Made by a program: the position numbers and the translations under genes. The notes under the pieces are model-generated. The model saw nothing but the letters and a program-made list of their open reading frames with translations, searched no databases and was not told the origin of the DNA. DNA of 64,000 bases from Thuidium tamariscinum. Its lineage: Eukaryota > Streptophyta > Bryopsida > Hypnales > Thuidiaceae. This document shows positions 27,881-39,753 of this stretch, one piece after another. Location of the stretch: positions 15,562,001 to 15,626,000 of the forward strand of contig OX344751.2 in the NCBI GenBank assembly GCA_947034885.2, in the 5' to 3' direction. Every line of letters begins with the position of its first letter. Positions within the stretch are counted from its first letter, which is position 1.

Positions 27881-28421
27881 CACAATGCAATGCAGGACAC
27901 TAACTTTGTGGGACCAACGGGCTGGATTTATCCCAGGGGTAAACACTGAAATTTTATATTTTTTGAAAATTCTGAATTCATATTTGCAATCAGGGACCCC
28001 AAATTAGCTAGGAGAAGTCTAGAATATACCCAAAACAAGGCACAAAATAGTTCTTTTTACTTTTATCCTGAAGTAACTCAAATTTTATCCTGCTGGACCC
28101 ACTTCATGAGACGATGTTGTGCAATGTTAAATCATACCATCGAAGGTAGGCCCCGCAGGCTGGATTTACCAAGAGAAAATGCTGAAATTTTTTATTTTAT
28201 GCATTTTTTATTTTTTTTAAATTAAGAATTTAAAGTCAGTATTAGAGACCCCAAATTACCAGAGGGGACCCTAAACATACCTAAAAACCCAACACAAACA
28301 TAAACCCCAAACCCTTGTCAACCCCTAGTAAAATGAGATTTACCCCACTGGGCTCACCTTCAATGGTATGATTTAATGTTCTGCGGACGAAGTTAGTGTC
28401 CTGCCAATGCGATATGCAATG
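27881..28421. mobile_element. Outer inverted-repeat element containing G2/G3 sequence
   Basis: The left arm 'tgcaggacactaactt' (27891-27906) and right arm 'aagttagtgtcctgc' (28390-28404) are inverted repeats. They extend imperfectly with ATGCAAT words on both sides. Between them lie a family G text (27910-28100) and the MITE at 28129-28374, so this is a nested structure. Confidence 0.55.
28129..28374. mobile_element. Family G MITE (G3), nested
   Basis: The terminal inverted repeats AAATCATACCATCGAAGGT and (complement) AAATCATACCATTGAAGGT flank a 246-bp element with interior 'ggctggatttaccaagag' and 'agagaccccaaattacc'. The symmetry continues outward (TTAAAT / ATTTAA), so an exact target duplication cannot be separated from the TIR. 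Related to G1 at 7429-7656. Confidence 0.7.
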
Positions 28422-29072
28422 GACCAATGAAACACCCTTGGCTCGCCCATTGGGTGAAATGGGTAACAACTTCAGGTGTACTTGCCTGCAGAAATCAGAA
28501 CGAGCTACGCCTCAGTAGCCATTTATGATAGTGTCTGCCATCAATACGTAACCATGCCTGGCAGACGCTCCATGCATGCAATTCATTGAAAGAATCCCGG
28601 CCACCCCACACGAGTCTTCTTTTGTTTAAAAAAACAAAAACGAAAAACACGAGTCTATCGTGATGTTGTAAGTTTTGTACACATGGTATACAGAAGTACA
28701 TACATGACTGTGTTCTTTGGGTTTGATATTTTTGCACCTAGCTACTGTAATAGTAGCCTTTTTCTTTTCTTTTTTTTACTGTTACAGGTAACCTAATCCA
28801 TTGCGAAATGGTCAAACATCATGTCTGAGCTAAATTTAAGTTTAGCTTTTTAGCCACGTAAAGTCACTGCAAACACTAGGTGTCGGATGCATGATTGAGA
28901 ATCCTTCTACGTATGATAGAAATGCAAGTGATCATGCTTGGAATTTTGTGTGAAAAAAGAGAGGTCTTGCTTGATAGTTTGGCCTCCAATGAGTGTTCTT
29001 GAATTCTGTTTTACCCCTACTGACCAGGGTTTTGTTTTGTTTTATTTTTTTCATTTTTGAAGAAGTGCCATA
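28422..29072. other. Mixed intergenic DNA, nothing recognised
   Basis: No gene or clear repeat ends. There are T-rich runs at 28750-28775 and A-rich runs at 28627-28650. Confidence 0.3.
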
Positions 29073-29396
29073 AGGTAAGAGGTCCTATAATGGACCATCT
29101 AAGGGCTGAAACAGAATTTCAGGGAGGTAAAACTTCTAGAAATATTTTTCAGTAAATTTTCCTTGAAAGACAAGTAGAATTGACATCTTACTGTAGTCGT
29201 TTCATATTTTTCTGAGCTTTTTTGAATTAGTTATCAAAATTTGAAGTTGAAAGGACATAGGGCTCTAAAATGGTGCCCTAGCTAAAATGTACAATGTTAG
29301 TATTCTGCTGAAGGCTATGAAAAAACATGTACAAATATTGTACATTTAAGATAGGGCACCATTTTAGAACCCGCTTTGTTTAAGAGCCTTCTACCT
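29073..29396 (+). mobile_element. Family I TA-flanked MITE (I1), 324 bp
   Basis: The ends AGGTAAGAGGTCC and (complement) AGGTAGAAGGCTC are flanked by TA at 29071-29072 and 29397-29398. The right third contains an inner hairpin: 'ggctctaaaatggtgcccta' and its complement 'tagggcaccattttagaacc' around a loop of about 85 bases. Copies are I2 (39419-39746, inverted) and I3 (42820-43296). Non-coding. Confidence 0.75.
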
Positions 29397-29398
29397 TA

Positions 29399-29640
29399 GT
29401 GGCAATATAAAATGTGATAGTGGTGCTCCAAATTACAACATTCATCCACTTATTGGATGTATAGTATTGTTTTCATCCACAACTAGGCAATTTCATCTAA
29501 TTTTTTTAAATTTCGAAGTTGTCTAGTGATTTCATCCAAGTTTTTTGGCATTTTTTTGGGTGTTTTTTAGCTAGATAATATTTTCTAGTGCAATCTAGCA
29601 TTAGAAAGCAAAAAAAAAGCCATGCTATTGCCCCAAGTGA
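29399..29640 (-). mobile_element. Family M repeat (M2)
   Basis: It is the reverse of M1/M3: 'aacattcatccacttattgg', then 'tttcatccaa' and 'gcaaaaaaaaagcc'. Ends are not sharp. Confidence 0.4.
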
Positions 29641-29690
29641 CCATTTTTTGGTTTTCACCCCTCTTTTATGAGTTTCTCATTTTTAGGTTT

Positions 29691-30621
29691 TTAACCCCTA
29701 AATTACCAAGGCATTTTTTGGCTCTGAAACCATTGAAAACTGCCATTTCTGTTGCAATCACTCAAGAAACCTAAAAAAACTTTTTTCTTAGAATCTAACC
29801 GTAGGATCTTGTACTTCACTTGTCTCAAATCATGTGGTAAGAATTTCATGAAGTTTGACTGTATGGATTGGAAGATATTAGCATTTGAAGTTGAAAAAAA
29901 CAGTTTTTTTCCAACTGCGGCATGCAATTTCAGGTGACTTTGACGGCCATTTGTGGATTGTTTTTGCACTACACACCATAAGGTTAAAATTTTTTATCTT
30001 GAACATTTGAGTTGAGAGTTGGGGAAAAAAATTTCAGAATGTCAAAACCTGATTTTCACATATAAATAAATTGCTAAGTAGAAGTAGGTCCAAAGTTGAA
30101 CAAAATACTAAATTGTTAATAGCCCTTAGATGGAATTAGAAAATCATAATCCCAACGGTGGGATTGTTCTTGAAAACAAACTTAATCATTTCAAAAAAAA
30201 AAATTGAAAAAAATTGAAAATTGCATTAAAAAATGAATTCTATAAGTTGTTTTTTGAAGAAGATGCTTAGATTGCCCGAAAAACAAGATTGTTCATAACT
30301 TCTTCATTATTAGTCCAAATAGGATGAAACAAATCTTCAAATGTAGACAAAAACATAATCTTTGAGAGAAAAAATTGAAAAAAAAAAAATTCATTTTTTT
30401 ATAGTTTTTTTTTTCTGCCCGCCGAATTGCTTTTTTGACTTTGGATGGCAAAACTTCTGCTCCCAGGCACCAATTGAAAAAAAAATTATATTTTTAGAAA
30501 GCTGATGTGATTCCCTATCTTCAAAAAAAGTTTCAAAAAATCAGGTCAAAATTTCAGGTCACACGAGCCTGCCCGAAATCCCAAGTGTCCCCCGAGGGGA
30601 CTTTGGGACTTTAGGGGTTAA
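29691..30621 (+). mobile_element. Family A TTAA-flanked element, copy A2 (931 bp)
   Basis: TTAA-CCCCTAAATTACC at the left and GGGACTTTAGGGG-TTAA at the right. Nearly identical to A1 at 22386-23311, with scattered substitutions and 1-2-base indels, so both moved fairly recently. Non-coding. Confidence 0.8.
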
Positions 30622-32685
30622 TTTTTTTAATTCATATTAACTATTTTTTAAGAATAGATTGTGTTAAGAATCCAATGACAAGAGTTTTATCTAATTCCAA
30701 GTTAAACTTTGCTTTGTCAAATTTTTAAAAGTTGAATAGTGTAGTATTTTTGGCTCATTTATTTTGGTTTAGTTTGGGCATAAACTCAAAAATCAGCCAA
30801 CCAATCCAATTGTTGCCTACTTCAAAAAGGACAAATCCAAGGAGCTCAAGGAGAAGACAAACGTGTCCATTCTTGTTTATCTTACAAACACTACTATCAA
30901 TGTAGTAACCACTATGCATTGCAAGCTCCATCCAAAAAATTACAAATGACCAAAATGTTGTAAAATTTAAGATGAGCATTTACGATTTATTTTTTTGCAT
31001 CAAGAAGAAAGGTCATCATGTCAAAATATTCTTGCCAAGATATGCTCCATCAAAGTGCACTCTTATTTTTTCATTGACCCAAATAAAACTTAAAACTTAA
31101 ATATCTACTAAATTGTACTTACTATCAAATAATATAATTTCTTTTAGGTTCTCCTCTTCAATGTGAACTGCAAAATCCTATTATTACATTCTATCCAATT
31201 ACAAAAAATTATGATCAAGAAAATTACTCAATTTCTTGGCCCATTTTGAAAGTATATCTCACTTGGGTCATTAGGGGGTAAGCAAATGATTTGTGTGGAG
31301 CTAAAAAGGATGATTTTTTTAATAACCAATCTAGCATTCTAAGGTTAAATCATGTTCAAATATCAATCTTATATTTTTAAAATATAATATAATGGGTTGT
31401 CTATGACCATGGAAAAAATCAATTCATTTTGTAAAAAATTATCATTCTTTTTTGCATTTTTCTGTAACCTATTAAGGGAGATTTATTTTGGTTTTTTAAT
31501 TTTTCTGTTTGATTTTCTTTTCAAGAAGTATGAGTAGCAATGGAGGTTGGTGTAAAGATTTATCAATTAATTATTTTATATCTTTTAACTAGAATATCCT
31601 TGTAGTTTGATTTAGGATTACTCCAAATTAAACTGCAACTACTAGGTAGGAAGTTTTTTTTAGTACATAGGAGTAGGAATATGGAAAAATTAGGGCAAAA
31701 ATCTAGAAAATCCCATTAAAAGAAAATGAAGGAAAAATGGTAAGAGAAAAATTAGAGTTTAAAACTAAAAAGATGTCAAGCAAGATTTGGTAGAGAAACC
31801 AAATTAGACTAATGGTACAATGATGGTAAAATAAAAATAAAAAATACTTCAATCTGAGTAGAAAAATGATAATATAATTAAATAGAAAACCAAAAAGATA
31901 ACAAACACTAAAAACAATGCGGAAAACAAACTATTATGAGTAGAAAATCAAACAAGATCAAAATTGCAAAGCAAAAAAATACAAAACATAAAAAGTAAAA
32001 AAAAAAAAGTAAAAAAAATACTAGAAGTATAAAATGAAAACAAAATTATATTGAAAATCTCAAAAAATCATAAATGTGAAAAAGACAAAACAAGTTAGTA
32101 GAATTAAAATTGCTACTAGAATAGTGGAGTAGTGAAGGAGACACTAAAATAGTGAGAAAAAGACTAAGACAATAAGAAAAATATTAAAATTTTAAAAAAA
32201 TCTAATAATTTAGAGGCTTTTACAATACATTAGGAAACTTTGTACTAAACTAGCAAATTCATAGTAAAGTAGCACTATTTTCACTAGTTTAGCATATTTT
32301 TCACGAAATTAGCAAATTAATAATAAACTAGAGGTGGATGAAAGTAATTAAAGACATGAGTCCATTGAAAAGTTTAATTATAGGCAAAGTTAGGATTTGA
32401 CTTTCTCTCTCTTCCAACTCTCTCAACTTTTGTGTATCAATGTGTTTTGTAAGCAACTTCTAGGATGATGAATTCTAAAGTATAATTGGTTAGAATTTAG
32501 GAAAGAAAACTATGTAGGACAATTTGTTGAGTTGTTGCACTTTGGGGGGAAATGAGTGAAGAAAAATTGATTTGTTTAGATCAGATGGGAAATTGGATCA
32601 ACAGTTGGAAGAAAATTAGGGTTTTTTAGATTGGAAAGGGACTACTACCAACTTTGGCAAGCGATATCAATAGAGTAGTAAAGAA
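30622..32685. other. AT-rich tract with an A-rich strand
   Basis: No gene supported. Roughly 31680-32200 is strongly A-rich on this strand with short G-A-T words (aaaa-tag-aaa pattern) and no period by eye. The rest is plain AT-rich DNA. Confidence 0.35.
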
Positions 32686-33145
32686 AATGGAGTTGAATTT
32701 TTAGAAAGACTTGCATCCTTAAGTTGGCTTTTCATAGAGACTAAGCTTGTTCCATTTGGAGTGAGGACAAGGCAATGGTGACCATTCTTAAGGAGAGAGG
32801 TTAGCTACAACCTTCAAATGGAATTACCAACTTAAGCAAGTAAAATTAGAAGAATTGCAAATTGAAATGAGTTGAATTTTTGTAAAAAGTTGCATTGTCA
32901 AGTTGATTTTTTGTAGAGACCAAGTATAACCCATTTGAAGTATGAACAAAGCAATGGTGGTTGTTTTTGTGGTAGAAGGCTTTGTTGTTGTAAGGAATTT
33001 AGAGCTGCAACTTTAGAGAGTGATTGTAGGAAAACAACACAAAGAATTGAGTTGAAATTTTGGAAGAATTGGATATTCAAGCTAACTTTCCATATAGACA
33101 AGTTTGTTCCATTTGGAAGAAGGACAAGGTGATTTTGGCTATTTT
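32686..33145 (+). repeat. Three imperfect tandem units of about 180 bp
   Basis: The ordered words 'gagttgaatttttagaaag', 'aagttggctttt', 'tagagactaagcttgttcc', 'catttgg' and 'gacaaggcaatggtg' begin near 32690. They recur in the same order near 32868 and 33048, giving a spacing of about 180 bases. The units are diverged. Spacing matches subunits inside family E and the foldback. Non-coding. Confidence 0.65.
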
Positions 33146-33309
33146 TTGTGTAAGGAAATCAAATGCCAAAGGGTAGTGATTTGTCTTTTCATTAGTTTGA
33201 AGTTGTGACCAAAACAAGAAAAAATCAACAATTTTCTATAGTTTTGGGCTTTTTCAATGATAAATTGATTAAATGAAGAAAATTTTGCAAAGACACTAAT
33301 GGATTTGTG

Positions 33310-34250
33310 TTGTTCAATCCTTTAAGTTTTTTTACTATGTTTTTACCAAAAATGCTCCAAAACTGCCATTTCTTGTATAAGTATCAAATTTTTGAAATTT
33401 TTTTTTTTACACACATGTAACTATAGGATCTTGTAGTATTCTAGTTAGAAAAGATGTGGAAAAAATTTCAAAAATTTCCATTATATAGATTGCAAGATTT
33501 TAGTGTTTGAATTCACAAAATGAAAAATTGGGTTCTACAAAAAACAATGCAATTGCACTTCACAAGGGCACATTATCATGAAAGAACTCCCATGTTGGTG
33601 GTGATTCTTTGAATTCATTCTTCAAATCAATTTGGCTACATGCTTGAAAAATTTGAGGTCATTTGGAATTGTATAACATATAGGAAAAAAATAGTAAGTA
33701 CAAAGACGTAGAGAACAACTCAATATACTAATTTGGGATAATTTAGTTATGGAATTGAAAAATGAAAATTCCAATGATTGTAATGTTCTAGTAAAAAATA
33801 TGAATCTTATAACTTCTTTTTTTCAAAAAACACTGAAAATTGATTTAAATAAAGGCCTTCAAATTTTATATTAGAATAGAAAAATATTAATTGCTTGCAA
33901 ACTAAAACACCTCATAACTTTCATGTCATTAATCAAAGTGTAATGATACAAGCTTTCCATATACATATAAGTCTAGAAAACTAATTTCAAATTTTTGTTT
34001 CTAAAAAAGTGATTTTTTCAAATTTGCCCAAATTGCCTGCTTCGGCTACTTGGTGAAAAAAATTACATATTATACAATAAATTTTTTGACCATGTAGTCA
34101 AAAGTTATAAAAAAATTTGGCCTTGAAGATATTACTCGTCCACATGCTATACAAAAAACTAAAATTAAAAACAAAACAAACTCCATTTGTAGTAAAGTGC
34201 CTAAATTTTCTATATAGACCCCAAATGCACCATGGTCTTCTAAAGGTTAA
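33310..34250 (+). mobile_element. Family D/A-related TTAA element (D2)
   Basis: The right end is ...GGTCTTCTAAAGG-TTAA (34247-34250). The left half resembles family A ('actataggatcttgtagt', 'tagattgcaagattttagtg'), and the right half is the reverse of D3 and D1. The left terminus is eroded. Non-coding. Confidence 0.5.
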
Positions 34251-34344
34251 GGCACTTCAAATTTATTTATTTTTTGACCAAATCAATAAAAATTCAATTA
34301 TTTTTAAAATATAAATTTCTTCTTATACATGCACATGCAAATTC

Positions 34345-34412
34345 AGCTATAGCATAGTGGTTGAAAGGTATGGTTTCCAAATATAAAGTCTTGGATTCAA
34401 ATCTAAACACCA
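34345..34412 (+). mobile_element. tRNA-derived SINE-like head (S2)
   Basis: An A-box-like TAGTGGTTGAAAGG (34355-34368) and a B-box-like GGATTCAAATC (34393-34403) lie about 37 bases apart, as in tRNA-derived RNA polymerase III promoters. No intact cloverleaf is formed, so it is not called as a tRNA. The 3' end of the possible SINE was not found. Confidence 0.5.
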
Positions 34413-35208
34413 ACATTTATTGATGTCGCAATCAACATAGTTTGACCAAATGTTGACATGGTGGTTAATGTTGTTGAAGTGACAATTGACTACATTGTGA
34501 CTTTGAAAAAATTATAATATTTAAGAAAAAAATTGGTTCAAAGCAACAAAATTAAACAATAGATTTGAGTGTAGTTTTGAGTGATACAATGCAACCAAAA
34601 CAACTAAAGCAAACAACATTTTTTATTTTAGACTATGTTGTTTTGGGTACAATTTTTCTAGTAGTGACCATGGAATGATGATGTTTTAATTTTAGATTTA
34701 CATCGCATGAACATCTGCACCATAATGGTCTACACTACATGATGACATTGAAAAACAACAGAGAAATTTTCAATTTTTTAGATACATTTGATATTCATTG
34801 TTTTCTTTTTTATTCAAAAGTTCATGGTAATTTCAAAATTTACAAAATAATACAAATAATTTACAAATAATAATAGAAGACATGTAATTAAATCTTTGAA
34901 AATAGAGAGAAATAAATAGAAAAAATCACATTCGTAGGCACTTGCAAATGAAGTTCTAAAATGTTTTATTAGATTTTTCCTTTTAGGAATTTAAGTCTGT
35001 AAACTTCAAGAGTGATGTAAAATTTTCAACATCTATAAATTCATTATGGGAGATTTTAGAGGTGTGTGCTAAACAATTGCTAAAGTTGAATCCTATATTT
35101 ATGAATAATAAACCCTAAAAATTTCATATTCAATCTATAGGTTGCTTTAAAAATCTTTCAATTCTTATTTTTTTTAATTTTAAATTCTTCAAACTTTTGT
35201 TTTGTAAA
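34413..35208. other. AT-rich DNA, nothing recognised
   Basis: No gene, inverted repeat or tandem array seen. 34413-34500 has the word GTTGACATGGTGG in a non-coding context and may be the SINE body. Confidence 0.3.
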
Positions 35209-35945
35209 TTAACCCCTAAAAGACCAAACTACTAGTAACATAGCAATTTTGGGTAGCTCATTACGAACAGAGTCTTTTTATTTTTTCTTTGAATTTATTA
35301 CAAAAAATGTGTCCAAGGAGTACCTTTAAGAACCAACAATTCTCATAACTTTTGACTACATGGTTAAAAATTTATTGCATGATATGTGATTTTCTTTTAT
35401 CTTTGGCTAGCTAGGGCAACTCAATTTTTTATTTTTAAAAACACTTTTTTAAGAAATAAAAATTTGAAATTGGTTTATTAGATTTTTGTCTAATTAGAAA
35501 GCGTTGAATCATTAAATTTTGATCAATGAACCAAAAGTTATAAAGAGTTTTAGTTTGGAGTAGTTTGTAGATAGTTATAGAATCTCTACTCTAGAAAAAA
35601 TTCTATATATAATTCAATTTTTAATATTTTTGAAAAAAATTTGAAACATTAGGTGAAAATACTTTATTAAAATATTACAACCATTGGAATTGTCATTTTT
35701 CATTTTCATAAATAAATTGTTCACAATTTAGTATTTTCAAGCATTTTCTATTTTTTTCTATTTATTGTTTTTTTCCTATATGTTGTACAATTCCAAATGA
35801 TTTGAAATTTTTTGAGCATATAACTAACTTGCATTGAAGAATTAATCCAAAGAGTAACCACCATTTGAACATTTTTCCATACAAATGTGACCTTGTGAAG
35901 TGTAGTTGCTCAAATTTTTGCAGGGATTAAAAAATGATTTTTGTC
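35209..35945 (-). mobile_element. Family D TTAA element (D3)
   Basis: It starts TTAA-CCCCTAAAAGACC and reads 'gctcattacgaacagagtc' and 'tgtccaaggagtacc' like D1. It ends close to the left end of repeat P1 without a clear TTAA. Non-coding. Confidence 0.5.
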
Positions 35946-35956
35946 AATTCAAATAC

Positions 35957-36812
35957 GGGGATGCTATTTTGTGAGCTTGCGAGCGTGAGCCTATGAGCCT
36001 GTGAGGTTGTGAGCCTAGAATTTTTGGTGAAATTTTTAGTGATTTTTAGGGCATAGACCTATTACCGTGCTTTAAGAATTTTGGATTTTTATATCTAGTA
36101 TCCCCCTCATGAGATTTGAAATTTGTGACTTTCAAAAAAAAAAATTCAAATTTTTTTTATAAATTTTTTTAAATTTTTTTTTCAGTCCTTTTTTTTATTT
36201 AAAAATTTTTTTTTGCAACTCCATCACCCTCCAAAATCCCTCTTGATAATGAAAGGGGTTTGGAGGTAGAGGGCTTTGGAGCTCTCAAAACTTTTTTTTC
36301 ATTTTTTTTCAACTTTTTTTTCTTTTTTTCCGACTAAGTTACTAGTTCATTTTTTGTTGCGACTTTTCACCCTCGAAAACCTTCTCTCGGTACCGAGAAA
36401 TCAATTTTAGGGTGATAAAGTCGGGAAAAAAAAAAAAAAAAAAAAAAAACTTTTTTTTTTCCCACGACTCCATCACCCTCAAAAAACCCTTATTAGATTC
36501 TGGATTTTGAACCTCAAAAAAAATTCAAAAATTCAAATTTTTTTTAGAAGGTATTGAGAGGCCCTTTAGAGATAGTAGGGCTTGAAATTTTAAAATACAT
36601 TAACCACATTTCCACGGTCATAGGTTCACGGTCATAGGTCCATGGTCATAAAGCTGAAATTTTACTATAAATAGATTTTTTTTAAATGACTTCACTTTTT
36701 TTTCTCTTGGCTTAAAAAATTCACTGTTTTTTTTTGTTAATTCTCGGGCTCACAAAACCTACGCTCACAGCTCGCAAGCTCATGCTTTTAGGCTCACATA
36801 CTAGCGTCGTTG
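35957..36812. mobile_element. Family P inverted-repeat element with TGTGAGCYT words (P1)
   Basis: The left end has 'gtgagcttgcgagcgtgag' and two further GAGCCT words. The right end has the complement ('ctcacagctcgcaagctca', 'aggctcacat'). The interior is rich in long A and T runs and has repeated 'actccatcaccct' (36220-36232, 36465-36477). A second, shorter copy is at 56744-57199. Non-coding. Confidence 0.5.
36420..36468. repeat. A24-C-T10 palindrome inside P1
   Basis: The flanks GTCGGG and CCCACGAC surround a run of 24 A, one C and 10 T. It is a self-complementary block that would form a cruciform or hairpin, and it may be collapsed or misassembled in length. Confidence 0.7.
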
Positions 36813-38565
36813 TTAATGTCCTAAAGTCCCCTTGGAGAGAAAATAGGAGCTAGGATAGACTCATATGATCTCAATTTTTGTTGTAATTTCTTATAACCTT
36901 TATTTCAAGATAGAAAATCAAATTAGTTTTTGCAAATATAATTTTTTAAATTTCAATTGGTATCCAAGAATAAAAATTATACCACCCTAAATTCAAAATA
37001 GAATTATTTCAGCAACCCCAAAAAATTACAAAAATTCAAAAAGTATTTATCTAAATTTGGTTTTGTATAGAATTTTTTTTGGTCTACATAGAAAGATTTG
37101 ATTCATTCCATTTGGGCTACTGAAGAAAAATTCATAGAATCTCATTTTGGGGGCAATCAAAAAATATCTTATAGAATTTTTAAAAATATATACACATATG
37201 AATAGTATGACAAACAAGAAATTACCACAAATAAATAATTGTGACAATATAGATTCCAAAATGCAATCTTTAGATTTAATATGTAGTCCATTTAAGAATC
37301 ACAATAAATAACTAATGATACCACAAATTGTTAAAGATGAATTGTATTTATATGAAGGAGTTGACTCCATAAGAAATTGATATTTTGACTCATAGAAAGA
37401 ATAAGGAGAGAATAAGGAGAAACTTTGAAATCAATAGACTATATACTCTAAAAAGACAACCCTTCATTTTCAAAAACTTCCAAATGATTTGTTTCCTTTT
37501 GAATGTTGACCTAATTGAACCTTTTGGAATTGTGATGGAAATTAGTCTAAAATATATCATCTAATGTGAAAACTAACTAGCAATTATCCATAAACTTCTT
37601 TGCCAAATTAATTAGTCAAGAATTAAAAAAATTAATAAGGGCTATATTTAAAAAGATTCAGTCTTACAATCTAGTCATTTGAAGTGCAAAAAACCTCATT
37701 TTCTTCTCTTTGATTCTTGAAGTTCAAAAGAGTCCATTTTAGACTTTTAGAAAACTCGAATAGGCTCTTTTGACTTCAAATTCTGAATGTATTTAATGGA
37801 ACTTCTTAGGATAGTTCATAATCATTATTATACTCACCACATTTGAAGCTTTATTTCATGTGATTTCAATTAAAATTCCCAAAGTTGTAAGGACTTATGT
37901 GATTTTAATATCAAAGTGGGATGCTAAATATACACTTTTTTTTTATACATTAAATTTTTGATTTGATTGATTGGTATCTATACCAAAAAATTATACCCAT
38001 GTCATTCAATTAATGAGATGAAAGTTACAAGGACTTTTATTTTACACGCAATGTGGATAAAAGAAACATGTATTATTTTATAAGTCATTTTTGAACTCAA
38101 TCAAAAAAAAATTCTTTCCTTCTACACATTCTTATACTATTCTAAATACCATTGTTAGATATAGAAGGGAAGCAACTTTTTAGCTTTTTGCAATAGAAAT
38201 GGCCATTTGTGAGTGTTTATAGATGAATAAAAGGCCAAGAGACTTCATATGTTTGACAAATTTGATTGAGGATGCATTGGATTCCACCTAGATAGATTTC
38301 GGAGTAAATTAGCTTCAACCATGAAAGAGACTAAGTCTTAACCCATTAAATACCAGGTCAATGACTAGTTGATGATTTTGGCTCAAATTGACAAGTTTTC
38401 ATTAGTAATCACTTCAACTATTGATGAAAACATATAATTTGCAGTCAGATATTCATTTGCAATCATCAACCTGGTTCTTAATAGGTTAACATATCAAAGT
38501 AATCCATTTTAGAACCATCCATACTCGAAAATCAGTCATGAGACAAAGGAACATTTTACTATCTT
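36813..38565. other. AT-rich DNA, nothing recognised
   Basis: 1.7 kb without gene, tRNA or clear element ends. The short open frame at 37259-37047 (reverse strand) has no family features. Confidence 0.3.
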
Positions 38566-38800
38566 TAATGTACTGATGGTGTACATTTCAAGATGCGGTG
38601 GCTATTAGTGACTACTAAATTTCAACTTCAAAAATTTATAACTAATTCTAGGAAGGTCCAAAAAATATGAAATGATATGGGTTAGGTGAAGATTCCAGTT
38701 TTCTGTGCAAGAAAATTTAATGAAACTTGTTTCAAGGAATTTAGCTTTCACAAAAGGACAATCAATCCTTAAATGGTTGCTTTAAGCAAACAACCTTATA
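38566..38800 (+). repeat. Family O repeat, uninterrupted copy (O2)
   Basis: It reads 'ggtggctattagtgac', 'aaatttcaacttcaaaaat', 'aatttagctttcac' and 'caatcaatcc-TTAA-atggt' (TTAA at 38769-38772). It is the paralogue of 44490-44685 plus 46362-46400, where the same TTAA holds two elements. It serves as the empty site. Confidence 0.6.
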
Positions 38801-39410
38801 TAAGAGAGGGCTCATAAACCGCTCAAGCTTTTGCACGTGTCCACTAGAAGGCACTGAAATGGATAGTTGATTGTGAGAAAATGAATTGTGGATTACATTG
38901 AAGCATGCTAAGATTTGGTTTTCACTAATTGAATGGATGGTTTCAAAGTCCCAATGGGTTCATTCTTAACTAAGTGGATAGGTGTCTACTGATTATATTC
39001 AAAATAAGAATCAAGTGTTGAACTACCTTCTTTCAAGTGTTAAAAAATATGAAATAATGATTTATTCAAACATTCATTTCAATTTTAGAAAGGGACACAT
39101 TTAGAAACAAATTTTATTACTTTTTACATGTTGCAGTGCTAGTTTTTGAACCAAGCCAGAATTTTTTTCAAATTGTACATGTATAGGTTTGGGAGGCCTA
39201 CTAATCACAAATAGGGCCCTATGCTAGACTGTGTTTGAAAATTCATAACTAATTCAATAATGCTTCAAAAAAAATAAATGAAATGACTTGTGTTAGATTC
39301 CTCATCTATTTCTCCTTGACTGAAAAATATGCTAAAAATATTTTCATGTGATGAAATACATGGAAAAGGCAGACTAGCTCTTAAATGAGCAATTTATGAG
39401 CCTCTTACCT
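38801..39410 (+). mobile_element. Family F TA-flanked element (F2)
   Basis: The left end TAAGAGAGGGCTC and right end GAGCCTCTTACCT are followed by TA (39411-39412). The interior matches F1 ('aattcataactaattcaata'). It abuts I2, only eight bases away. Confidence 0.6.
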
Positions 39411-39418
39411 TAGGAGTA

Positions 39419-39746
39419 AGGTAGAAGGCTCTTAAATGGAGCGGGTTCTAAAATGGTGCCCTATCTTAAATGTACAATAGCTATACATGTTGCTTTTTCA
39501 TAGCCTTCAGCAATGTACTGACAGTGTACATTGTAGCTAGGGCACCATTTTACAGCCCTATACCCTTTCAACTTCAAAATTTGATAACTAATTCAAAAAA
39601 GCTCAGGAAAATATGAAACGACTTGGGTTAGATGTCAATTCTATTTGTTTTTCAAGGAAAATTTACTGAAAAATATTTCTAGAGGTTTTACCTCCCTGAA
39701 ATTCTGTTTCAGCCCTTAGATGGTCCATTATAGGACCCTCTTACCT
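39419..39746 (-). mobile_element. Family I TA-flanked MITE (I2), 328 bp
   Basis: Ends AGGTAGAAGGCTC and (complement) AGGTAAGAGGGTCC; TA at 39417-39418 and 39747-39748. It is the inverted copy of I1, with the same inner hairpin (TTCTAAAATGGTGCCCTA and its complement). Confidence 0.75.
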
Positions 39747-39753
39747 TAGGTTC

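Noticed and set aside
32686..33145. CRISPR-like array
   Set aside because: Units are long, diverged tandem copies without unique spacers, in a plant nuclear context.
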